The position numbers were made by a program, and so were the translations under genes. Shown here piece by piece: positions 18,642 through 27,300 of a DNA stretch of 64,000 nt. A model generated the notes under the pieces. That model worked only from the letters and a program-made list of their open reading frames with translations. It was not told where the DNA came from and did not search any database. Position 1 is the stretch's first letter; the number at the start of each line of letters is the position of its first letter. Origin of the DNA: an uncultured Collinsella sp. (GTDB lineage Bacteria; Actinomycetota; Coriobacteriia; Coriobacteriales; Coriobacteriaceae); the NCBI GenBank assembly GCA_934668875.1, contig CAKUON010000002.1, forward strand, positions 124,001 to 188,000. Reading direction: 5' to 3'.

Positions 18642-19847
18642 CTAGGCTCGGGCTTTGGTGTGGGTGAGGGCTAGGCCTACGGCGGCGATGGCGGCGGCGA
18701 AGAGTACGGTGACGCCCAGGTCGCAGGCGATGTCGCCCAGCACGGCAGACGTCAGATCCGCGGCGAGCGCCTTGCCGATCGCGTCGTTCACCCAATACGT
18801 CGGCACAAAGTGCGCCACCGTCTGCACGGCCGAGCCCATGAGCGACAGTGGCATCCAGGCGCCGCCCAAAAACGTCATGAGCATGCCAAGCAGGTTACCC
18901 ACGCCGTTGAGCAGCTCCTCGCGCGCGCCCAGGCTCGACAGCGCAAAGCCAACAGCCAGGGGCGTGCACGCCAGGGCAAATGTCGCTGCCAGCGCCAGGC
19001 ACACGCGGCCCACGCCGACCTCGGCAACCGCGCCGGCAAAGCCCACGACGCCCATCATGCTCGACACAAACCAGATGCAGACGGTGAGCACCGCGGCGGC
19101 CGCGAACACGGCAAGCGAGCGCTGGCGCTCGGAGACCGGGCCGGCATCCATGCGGCGCACGCGCTCGGGCTCGTTCATGCCCGAGAACACCAGGCCCACC
19201 GACACGATGACCGACGAGATAATCGCGTACGCGCCAAAGTTGAAATACGACTCAAGCGTGGCAGCGGCAGTCGAATCGACCTTGACCTGCTCGATCTGAA
19301 CCTCGGCGCGCTTGGCGGCGGCGTGCTCGGCGGCCTTGGCGACGTCGCCGTCGGAGGAGGTGGGCTCAAGTGCCGCCGCAGCGCCCGCGAGCGAGATCCA
19401 GCGCGAGGCCTCCGCAGACGAAAGCGCCGCCGCCATGGTGCCGGAGCCGTAGGTCACATCGAGCTTGGGCAGGGCCTCCCCCGCACGGGCGGCCGCGACC
19501 AGGTCGCCCTCAAACCCGTCCGGGATAAAGAACACGCAGTCGGCGCTGCCCTTGGCACTGTTGCTCTTGGAGAGCGCGTCCGCAAGATCGTACGTGTCGT
19601 CGCCGACGCCTGTGACCAGGTCAAAGCGCGACCCCAAGTGCTTGGTGAGCGCCCGCGAAAGGTCGCTGTTGTCCCGATCGACCACGATCACGTTGGTGTC
19701 GTAGGGCTTGTATTCGATGAGCTGCGACGAATTCCAGCTCACCGACGCCGCAATGAACACGCCCATGAGCGAGATGAACACCGTATAGATGAGCAGGTAG
19801 AACGGGTGCGCCAGCGCCATGCGAAGCGCAGTCTTAAAGGTGCTCAT
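18642..19847 (-). CDS. ABC-2 type transporter permease (second permease)
   Basis: About 401 residues: an N-terminal membrane helix (~15-38), a large extracytoplasmic domain (~40-205) and five helices (~210-395), ending in ALTHTKARA. This is the YhgE/Pip-like ABC-2 permease (ABC2_membrane_3) layout of drug or peptide exporters. The ATG at 19847 with GGAAGGAG six bases upstream is preferred; it overlaps the end of the preceding permease gene by 14 bases, implying translational coupling. It likely pairs with the sister permease as a heterodimer powered by the ATPase at 21031-21969. Confidence 0.8.
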   Translation of the reverse strand: MSTFKTALRMALAHPFYLLIYTVFISLMGVFIAASVSWNSSQLIEYKPYDTNVIVVDRDNSDLSRALTKHLGSRFDLVTGVGDDTYDLADALSKSNSAKGSADCVFFIPDGFEGDLVAAARAGEALPKLDVTYGSGTMAAALSSAEASRWISLAGAAAALEPTSSDGDVAKAAEHAAAKRAEVQIEQVKVDSTAAATLESYFNFGAYAIISSVIVSVGLVFSGMNEPERVRRMDAGPVSERQRSLAVFAAAAVLTVCIWFVSSMMGVVGFAGAVAEVGVGRVCLALAATFALACTPLAVGFALSSLGAREELLNGVGNLLGMLMTFLGGAWMPLSLMGSAVQTVAHFVPTYWVNDAIGKALAADLTSAVLGDIACDLGVTVLFAAAIAAVGLALTHTKARA

Positions 19848-21021
19848 AGCGACTCCTTCCAAACACCAGCGTGGCGGCAACGACAAACACCAGGGCCATC
19901 AGGACGAGCGCGCCCGCGCGCACGGCAAAGGGGCCCAGGTCCTCAAAGAAATACAGACGGTTGAACATATCGCAGATAAGTTTGACGGGATTGAGCCAGC
20001 ACTCGGCCGGGCAGGCGCGGGCGACGTCGTCGGCAAGCGCCATCGCCGGCTCGCCGTAGAGACCGGCGAACAGGGCACACGTGGTGGCGAAGCCCGTGAG
20101 GATGCCCGACTTGGACGCCTTGCCGCCCTTAACGGGCAGCGTGCCCACAAAGAGCCCCAGGCCCGTCGCCGCAAGCGCGGAGGCGGCGCCGCCTACCAGG
20201 CAAAGCCCCTCGCGCCCGCCAAAGTCGACGCCAACGACCAGACGCACGTAGCCAATCGCGACCGCCATCGAGGCAAAGGAGACAAGCCACGAGCCGGTAA
20301 AGATACCAGCCAGCGACGCCGTCTTGGAAAGGCCACCCACGCAGCGACGGGCCCCTAAGCCCGACAGATTGGGCTGCAAATCGACGACGCTCAAGGCGGC
20401 AAACTCGGCAGACATCATCGCTACCAGGCCAAAGAGCGCGTAGTAGTAGATGGTCGTACCGTCGGGCGTGGTGCGTGTCAGGCTCACGCGGCGGGTTCCG
20501 CCCTCGAGCGTCAGGGCGCGGGCGACCGCCTCCGGGTCGGCAAGCGCCGCCGGGTTGTCCTGGGCAATCTGGGCCATGAGCTCGCCATTTTGCGTATACG
20601 AGCTTGCCACCGTCTCCAGGATGCTGCGGTCGACGAGCACCGTGGACGCGCGCGAGCTGTCGTAGCTCGAGAGCAGCGTGAGCCTGGGCGTGCCCGCGGC
20701 ATCGACCGTGTAGATGCCCGCGACCTCGCCGGCCTTGAGCGCGCGGTTCGCAGCGGCCGCATCCTCGCACTCGTGAATCTCAAGCAGCTGGTCGTCGCCC
20801 TCCTTAGACAGCGAGGTCGCCACATCCTTAAAGGTCGACGCGTCCCAGGCTTCGTCAGCCACGATGGCCACCGGCACCGGGTCGACCTTGCCGTCGGAAC
20901 TCAGGTTCGCAAACATAAACATGAACATCGTGGAAAGCGCAACGGGAAAGACCGCGCCCCAAACCCAGGTGCTCGGCCGACGCAACAGCGTCTTGAGCGT
21001 GATGATGATGGTGTTGAACAT
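19834..21021 (-). CDS. ABC-2 type transporter permease (first permease)
   Basis: 395 residues with the same architecture as its downstream neighbour: helix 1 (~18-40), an extracytoplasmic domain to ~190, then five or six helices, including ALFGLVAMMSAEFAALSVVD. It starts at an ATG nine bases after the ATPase stop codon. Substrate unknown; multidrug or bacteriocin export is typical for this layout beside a two-component system. Confidence 0.8.
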   Translation of the reverse strand: MFNTIIITLKTLLRRPSTWVWGAVFPVALSTMFMFMFANLSSDGKVDPVPVAIVADEAWDASTFKDVATSLSKEGDDQLLEIHECEDAAAANRALKAGEVAGIYTVDAAGTPRLTLLSSYDSSRASTVLVDRSILETVASSYTQNGELMAQIAQDNPAALADPEAVARALTLEGGTRRVSLTRTTPDGTTIYYYALFGLVAMMSAEFAALSVVDLQPNLSGLGARRCVGGLSKTASLAGIFTGSWLVSFASMAVAIGYVRLVVGVDFGGREGLCLVGGAASALAATGLGLFVGTLPVKGGKASKSGILTGFATTCALFAGLYGEPAMALADDVARACPAECWLNPVKLICDMFNRLYFFEDLGPFAVRAGALVLMALVFVVAATLVFGRSRYEHL

Positions 21022-21030
21022 GGCCGCCCC

Positions 21031-21969
21031 CTAGTCACGCAGCTCGCGGCCGGTGATCTCGAGGAACACGTCGTTGAGGGTCGGCGGCTCGGAGTAGATG
21101 CGGCCGAGCGCCACGTCATGCGAGCGCAGCGCGTCGAGGATGTCGGTCAGGTTATGCGGGCTCGCCTCGCACGAGAACGTGAGCTGGCCCGCCGTCGCCG
21201 CCAAGTCCAGGACATGCGGCAGACTCGCAACGGCAGCGAGTGCCGCGCTCGGCACCTCACCGACCTCAATCACGATTTTCTCGCCCATCTGGATCATGCG
21301 CTTGAGCTCGTCGTTGGTGCCCTGCGCCAGCACGCGCCCGCCGTCCATAATCATGATGCGGCTGCAGATCTGCTCGACTTCCTCCATGTAGTGGCTGGTA
21401 TACACCACCGTGGCGCCCTCGTCGCGCAGGCGGCAGATGCCCTCCAGGATGGCGTTGCGGCTTTGCGGGTCGACCGCTACCGTGGGCTCGTCGAAGAAGA
21501 TGAGCTCGGGCTTGTGCGCGATACCGCAGGCAATGTTCAGACGACGCGCCAGGCCGCCCGAGAGCTTGCCGGGGCGGAACTTGGTAAAGTCGCCCAGGCC
21601 GACAAAGTCGATCGCCTCGTCCACCAGCGCGCGGCGACGCTTGCGGTCGTTGACGTAGAGGCTGCAGAAATAGTCGATGTTCTCGCGCACGGTGAGCTCG
21701 TCGAACACCGCCACCTGCTGCGGCACCACACCGATGCGACGCTTGAGGTCGTAGCGGGTGGGCGTCATGGGCTCGCCGAACAGCTCGATGGTACCTTTGT
21801 CGTAGGCGAGCAGCTGCAGGATGCAGTTGATGGACGTGGTCTTGCCCGAGCCGTTGGGGCCGAGCAGGCCAAAGATCTCGCCGGGGGCGATGCTCAGGTT
21901 AAAGTGGTCGAGCGCGATAAGATCGTCGTAGCGCTTGACGAGGTTTTCGACGTGGACGATGTCTGTCAT
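21031..21969 (-). CDS. ABC-2 type transporter ATPase
   Basis: 312 residues. Walker A GPNGSGKT, signature LSGGLARR, Walker B LIFFDEPTVAVD and switch His in VYTSHYMEE are all present, followed by the C-terminal extension typical of drug-export (DrrA/CcmA-like) ATPases. First gene of a three-gene operon (ATPase, permease, permease). The ATG at 21969 has GGAAGGGC upstream. The operon is divergent from a histidine kinase gene, with palindromic sites in between. Confidence 0.9.
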   Translation of the reverse strand: MTDIVHVENLVKRYDDLIALDHFNLSIAPGEIFGLLGPNGSGKTTSINCILQLLAYDKGTIELFGEPMTPTRYDLKRRIGVVPQQVAVFDELTVRENIDYFCSLYVNDRKRRRALVDEAIDFVGLGDFTKFRPGKLSGGLARRLNIACGIAHKPELIFFDEPTVAVDPQSRNAILEGICRLRDEGATVVYTSHYMEEVEQICSRIMIMDGGRVLAQGTNDELKRMIQMGEKIVIEVGEVPSAALAAVASLPHVLDLAATAGQLTFSCEASPHNLTDILDALRSHDVALGRIYSEPPTLNDVFLEITGRELRD

Positions 21970-22147
21970 GAGGCGGCCCTTCCGTTGATTGCGGCCCGGT
22001 ACGATTGCATCATCGCAGGAGCGGGCGGCCCGCACCAGTGAGCTTTGTCACGAGTGCGGTGCGGGCGACAGGGCCCGCAAGCGACCAGCAAGATGTGGGA
22101 CAAATTAACCAGAAGTGTTTGTCCCATCCGTGCCCCTCGATAGGTCT

Positions 22148-22205
22148 ATCTATCATTTTTGATAGCTGTATCTAGCAAAAATGATAGATATAGCTATCAA
22201 AAATG
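22148..22205. promoter_or_regulatory. Nested inverted-repeat operator region between exporter and two-component genes
   Basis: Two interleaved perfect 14-bp inverted repeats: ATCTATCATTTTTG (22148-22161) with CAAAAATGATAGAT (22176-22189), and CATTTTTGATAGCT (22154-22167) with AGCTATCAAAAATG (22192-22205). The AT-rich sequence contrasts sharply with its surroundings. A binding site for the adjacent NarL-type regulator is the simplest reading. Confidence 0.55.
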
Positions 22206-22307
22206 CTCAGGTGAAATGATTGTCGGCAAGATATAGTCGCGGTCCCCCTTGCTGGGACAAATGTCACGGTTGCTCCCGGTGGGGCCTCCCCCGCGCGCGC
22301 CATCGCG

Positions 22308-22313
22308 TACAAT
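22308..22313 (+). promoter_or_regulatory. -10 box giving a leaderless histidine kinase transcript
   Basis: TACAAT ends six bases before the kinase ATG and no ribosome binding site is visible. Transcription would start at or next to the A of the ATG. No clear -35 is present. Confidence 0.45.
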
Positions 22314-22319
22314 ACCCGT

Positions 22320-23465
22320 ATGAACAGGCTATTCGACAAATCGATCGTGCTGGCATGCTGCATCGCGGCCGCCTTGGGCCTTGCTGTGGACGCCCGCTTG
22401 GTCGCAGCGTTTTGCCTTGGCGTCATCATCACCGCCTTGGCCGAAGTCGCGCAAGGCGAACGTGCCCGCCGCGCCAGCGAGGCCGGCAGCTACGCCTACG
22501 TCATCGTAGCCGTCTTTGTGCCGCCGTTTATGCCGTTTGCGCCCCTCGCCTTCTATGACATCGCGCGACGCGTGCGCCGCGAGCACGCCTGGCCTGCGCT
22601 GGGAATTGGCGTCACCTTTGCCTTCGCACTCGTCACGAGCCTTCGCACCGGCGCGCTCACCACCCGAACGCTCCTGTTGACCGCCATCCTTTCGGCCGCC
22701 GCCACCTTACTGTCGCTGCGCACCGCCCAGCTGGAGCGCGAGCAGGAGCGCATGCGCCGCACCCGCGACCAGCTGCAGGAACGAGCCCTCGCGCTCGAGG
22801 CGCGCAACCGCGACCTTGCCGACCGCCAGGACTACGAGGTCGAGCTCGCGACGCTCGCCGAACGCGCCCGCATCGCGCGCGAGATCCACGATAACGTGGG
22901 CCACCAGCTCACGCGTGCCTCGCTGCAAACCGAGGCCCTGCGCGTAGTCCACGCCAACGAACCCGGCGTCGCCGCCGACTTCGCCGACGTCAAGCACACG
23001 GTCGACGAGGCACTTCAGCTCGTGCGCACCAGCGTCCACGCGCTCAACGACAACGCGGCCAATCTCTCCGTGCAGCTCGAGCGCATCGCGGAAGGCGCGC
23101 GCTCGGACGGCGGGCCGCAGATTGAGCTTGAGGTTTTGGCCGAGCATGCACCTGCCAACGTCGCCAACTGCTTTGCGGCGATCCTGCGCGAGGCGCTCTC
23201 TAACACCATGCGCCATGCTCGCGCGCAGAACGTGACCGTGCGATGCATGGAGCATCCGTCGTTTTACCAGCTCATCGTTACCGACGATGGTGAGGGTAGG
23301 ATCCGGGCGGGCGGTCGAGGCGTCGCGGAAGGCATGGGGCTCGGCTCCATGCGCGAGCGCGTCGAGGCGCTTGGCGGGACCTTTACCGCCGGGCCGCGCG
23401 CCGGCGCCCCCGGCTGGCGCGTGTTTGCCACCGTTCCCAAACAGCGAGGAGATGAGGCCCGATGA
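22320..23465 (+). CDS. Sensor histidine kinase, DesK/NarX type
   Basis: 381 residues. About four membrane segments (~8-130) are followed by a coiled coil (~135-175), a HisKA_3 dimerisation box with the phospho-acceptor His in AREIHDNVGHQLT, and an ATPase domain (FAAILREALSNTMRHARAQ as N box; VTDDGEGR; GMGLGSMRERV). Its stop overlaps the regulator's start (ATGA). Divergent to the ABC-2 exporter, so it probably senses membrane or cell-wall stress and controls that exporter. Confidence 0.9.
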   Translation: MNRLFDKSIVLACCIAAALGLAVDARLVAAFCLGVIITALAEVAQGERARRASEAGSYAYVIVAVFVPPFMPFAPLAFYDIARRVRREHAWPALGIGVTFAFALVTSLRTGALTTRTLLLTAILSAAATLLSLRTAQLEREQERMRRTRDQLQERALALEARNRDLADRQDYEVELATLAERARIAREIHDNVGHQLTRASLQTEALRVVHANEPGVAADFADVKHTVDEALQLVRTSVHALNDNAANLSVQLERIAEGARSDGGPQIELEVLAEHAPANVANCFAAILREALSNTMRHARAQNVTVRCMEHPSFYQLIVTDDGEGRIRAGGRGVAEGMGLGSMRERVEALGGTFTAGPRAGAPGWRVFATVPKQRGDEAR

Positions 23466-24091
23466 GGCTCATTGTTGTCGACGACGACCGCTTGGTGGTC
23501 GATTCGCTCAAGATTATCCTGGGTGCCCAGCCGCATATCGAAGTCGTGGGCACCGGCGCCGACGGCAACGACGCGGTCGCGCTCTACACCGAGCACGCAC
23601 CCGATATCGCGCTGCTCGACATCCAGATGCCGGGGCGTGACGGCCTTTCGGCGGCGCGCGAGATCCTCGAGCGCGACCCCGCGGCGCGCGTGGTATTCCT
23701 GACGACGTTCTCGGATGACGAGTACATTGTGTCGGCGCTCAAGCTGGGCGCCCGTGGCTACCTGATCAAGACCGATGTCGCCACCATCCCGCCGGCATTG
23801 GCGCAGGTCATGGATGGCAAGCGTGTGCTCGAGGGCAAGGCGATCGAGGATGTTGACTTTGACGGGATGGGCGACAAGGCAGGCACGCCCCACCGACCCG
23901 CAGCCTTTGCCGGCCTGACCGACCGCGAGTTCGAAGTCGCCGAGCTCATCGCCCGCGGCCTCGATAACAAGGAGATTGCCGCCACCGCCTATATGGGCGA
24001 AGGCACCGTGCGAAACCACATCAGCTCGATCCTGGCCAAAATGGGCCTGCGCAACCGCACCCAAATCGCCATCGCCTACCTGCGAGGGTAA
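23462..24091 (+). CDS. Response regulator, NarL/LuxR family
   Basis: 209 residues. The receiver domain has the acidic pair in VVDDDR, the phospho-acceptor Asp in LLDIQMPGRDG, and the conserved Thr and Lys (LTTFSDDE; YLIKTD). The C-terminal LuxR HTH is LTDREFEVAELIARG ... GEGTVRNHISSIL. Cognate to the kinase it overlaps. The AT-rich palindromes at 22148-22205 are the obvious candidate targets. Confidence 0.9.
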   Translation: MRLIVVDDDRLVVDSLKIILGAQPHIEVVGTGADGNDAVALYTEHAPDIALLDIQMPGRDGLSAAREILERDPAARVVFLTTFSDDEYIVSALKLGARGYLIKTDVATIPPALAQVMDGKRVLEGKAIEDVDFDGMGDKAGTPHRPAAFAGLTDREFEVAELIARGLDNKEIAATAYMGEGTVRNHISSILAKMGLRNRTQIAIAYLRG

Positions 24092-24110
24092 CTCAAAGAA
24101 TCGGCGACTC

Positions 24111-24177
24111 AGTTGCGGTGAAATACGGACTGTTGTGCCCCCTAGGGCCGCCAAACAGTCCGTATTTCACCGCAACT
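24111..24177. repeat. 67-bp palindromic element, TTGCGGTGAAATA family copy 1
   Basis: Perfect 24-bp arms (24111-24134 and 24154-24177) around a 19-base loop. The outer 15 bases, AGTTGCGGTGAAATA, recur at 46626 while the inner arm differs but stays paired. It lies 19 bases after the response regulator and could terminate it. Confidence 0.7.
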
Positions 24178-24199
24178 TATAGAGCAGTCGCACAAAAGT

Positions 24200-24234
24200 G
24201 CCGCCACGGAGAAGGGAGACGCCTCCGTGGCGGC
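24200..24234. terminator. Stem-loop between convergent regulator and surface-protein genes
   Basis: A perfect 12-bp stem GCCGCCACGGAG / CTCCGTGGCGGC with an 11-base loop. On the minus strand it is followed by ACTTTTGTGC, so it probably ends the surface-protein transcript. Confidence 0.6.
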
Positions 24235-24279
24235 TGGGGGTGGGGTGGGGGCTATGTTTTGGCTCCCCGCCGGCGGCCC

Positions 24280-24295
24280 GGGGCCTTTTGGCCCC
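24280..24295 (-). terminator. Short hairpin after the surface-protein stop codon
   Basis: GGGGCC-TTTT-GGCCCC, a perfect 6-bp stem 17 bases beyond the stop. No T-run follows, so it may only stabilise the 3' end. Confidence 0.4.
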
Positions 24296-24312
24296 AGGCT
24301 CCGTCGACGTGC

Positions 24313-27300
24313 CTAGCGCTTACGGATACCCCAGACCAGGACTCCGACGCCTGCCATGGCGACGACAAACGCCATGAGGAGTGCGGCTGCCTGCTGGTCA
24401 CCCGTGGTGGGCAGATAGCCCTTGACCGTCTTGACGATGTTCGTCACGGTCTTGGGCGTACCGGGATCGGGCGTCGGCACGGGCGTTTCGGGCTTCTTGT
24501 ACGTGTTGTTGAACACGATGCCCTCGACGCTCTTGTCGCCCTTGGCGTAGGCGACGCTCGCCTTGAGGTTACCCTCGCCGTCATCGACCACGTTGACGGT
24601 CGCGGTAAAGACGGACTTGTCGTAAGTCATACCGGTCTCGTCGCCCTTGACCTCGCTGATGGTGTAGACGTACGTTCCGGGCTCGTCGTGCTCGAACTTG
24701 TCGAAGTTGATCTTGCCGTCGGCATCGTTGGTGACGGTGGACTCGACGTCCTCGCCAACGAGCTTAAAGCTAAACTCGTCCTTCTTGAGCTCGCGGCCCT
24801 CGAGCACCTTGATGGCGCCGATGGAAACCTGCGTGGGCATGGCGTGATACTTGTTGGTAAACCCAGCCGACTCGGTGGTTCCCTCGAGCTTGTGCGTCGC
24901 GGTCAGCGTGCCGTCGCCGTTGTCGGTGACGGTGGTCACGACGGTGTAGGTCGCGCTGTCATAGGTGACGCCCTTGTACAGGCCGAGCGCGTTGGGGCAA
25001 GCCTCGTGCAGCGTGTACGTGTGCGTGCCGGGTGCCTCGTAGCGGATCGGGCTCAGCGTAACGGTGCCGTTGGCGTCGTTGGTGCCACTAGCGACAGTCA
25101 CGCCGTCCTCGAGCAGCTCAAACGTGAACTCTCCAGCTGCAAGGTCGCGTCCGGTCAGGCGCTTGACCGTCTTGACCTGGTCGGTCACCACAGAATCGGT
25201 GGGCGTCACGCTGTAGGTGTTGGTGAACGTGAAGGCCGCACCGTCGTCGCCCTCGCGCACGACGCTCAGATGTCCGGCATTGTCGTCAGTCACGGTGTAG
25301 GAAACCTTGCGCGTGGCGTTGGCGTCGTTGGTCACGCCAGGGACGCTACCGGACTCGGTCACCGTGTAGGTAAAGGTGTGCGAGCGCGGAGTAGCGGCGG
25401 CAGGCTCGTTCTCGTCCTCGGATTCATCAGCGTTAACGTCGGCCTCGTCGGTCTTTGCCTCATCGGCATTCGCCTCATCGGCTTCGGCTTCATCGGTTTC
25501 GGTCTCGTCGGTCGCGTCGCCCGTCACGCCCAGAGCGCGGTTGAGGTCCTCGAGCGTAAAGTGGATCTTGCCAAAGTCCACGTTGCCGGCCGCGTCGTTG
25601 GTTGCGGTCGCGTGCTCGGGCATCGGGGCGCCGGCCTCGTCGGGAGTCACGGTAAAGGTGAACTTGCCCGCGATGTCGGCCGGGGTCAGGCCCTCGGCAG
25701 CTTGGAGCTTCTTGGTGCCGGCGAGCGCGGCATCAACGGCATCGGTGCCGTAGACGTTCTCGAACTCGGGCTTGACGCCGTCGTAGACAGGCGTTGCCGT
25801 CAGGGTACCGTCGCCGTTATCGACGACAATGACCTTAAAGCTAAAGCTCGGCGTTGCGGCCGTGATGCCCTTGGCCGCGAGCTGCGGCGTGAACTCAAAG
25901 GCGGTGTAACCGATGGTCCATGCAAGCTTGGCATCCTTATCGGTGCGGATGGCGCGCTTGGCGTTTACCAAGTCGGCGAGCATCTCGGTGGTGTAATGCA
26001 GGAAACCGAAGCTTACCTGCCCATTAACGTTGGTAGTGCACGTGCCCTCGATGGCTTCCTTCTCACCTGCGTAGGCGATGCCAAAGTAGAACTCGCCGTC
26101 GGCCATCGGGCGACCGGTCAGGGTCTTGGTGGCAACGACCTTAGCAGGGTCGCCACCAGTCGTGTTGGTCGTAGCGCTATAGCTGTTGACGAACGGGACC
26201 ACAGCGCTCTCGACCGCAGCGGAACCAGTCTTGTATTCGGTCACCAGCGTGCCCTCAGAGCCGCCGGAGACGGTTGTGGTGGCGGTAATCGTGCCGGCAC
26301 CGTCGTCGGCAATGGCGATCGTCACGGTGCGCGCGGCGTCGTCATAGGTGTAACCGGGCTGGCCGTCGTTCTCCTCGGCCACGGTGTACTTGAAGGTCTT
26401 GCCGGCATCTGCCTGCGTAAACTTGACCTCATGGCCGGCCAGGATGTCGATCAAGCCGACCGTTGCCTCTGCCGTCGCAGGAGACTTGAATACGTTGGCG
26501 CCCTCGTGCAGGCCAAGTGCGCTGGCCGAAGCCTCGTCGGCAGGCGTCACGGTAAAGGTGAACTGGCCCTCGGTCATGGGACGTCCGGAAAGGGTCTTGC
26601 TGAGTTTGAGGCCGCCGGCCGCGGTGTAGTTAAGCTCAGAGCGATACGTATTGGTAAAGCGTCCGTTTTCCTTCTTGGTAACGTTGGCGGTCAGGTTGCC
26701 CTCGCCGTCCTCGGTCACGGTCACTTCGGCGGTCGCGACACGGGCGTCATACGTCATGCCGACCGTACTGCCCGCGTTCTCGCGGATCTCGTACTTGTAG
26801 GTTCCGGCAGCCGTGTAGCGAATCTTGCCGAACTTGATGGCGGCGATGCCGTCCTTCGCGTCGCGCTTGTTCACGGTTACGGTTGCAGGATTGGGCAGCG
26901 GGGCGCCATCGGGGGCGGTGATCGTAAAGCTGAACTCGTCCCCATCCGTCCACTCGCGACCGTCGATAGCCTTGCTCAGGCCAAAGTCGAGGTCTGCATC
27001 GGTCGGGGTCACGCTGTAAGTGTTCTCGAAGGTCGCAGGTTTGTCGCCCTTCAGCTCGTGCTTAGCGCTGAGCGTGCCGTCGCCGTTGTCCGTGATGGTG
27101 GTCTCGATGGTGTACTTGGCGTCACTGTAGGTGATGCCCTTGCTGGTGGTTCCGCCGTTGACCTCGCACAGCGTGTAGGTGTGCTTGCCAGGCTTGTCGT
27201 AGGTGATTTTGTCCATTGCAATCTTGCCGTCGGCAGTGTTGGTGCCCTTGGCAACGACCTTGTCGCCCTCGACGAGCTTAAAGGAGAACTCGCCATCCTT

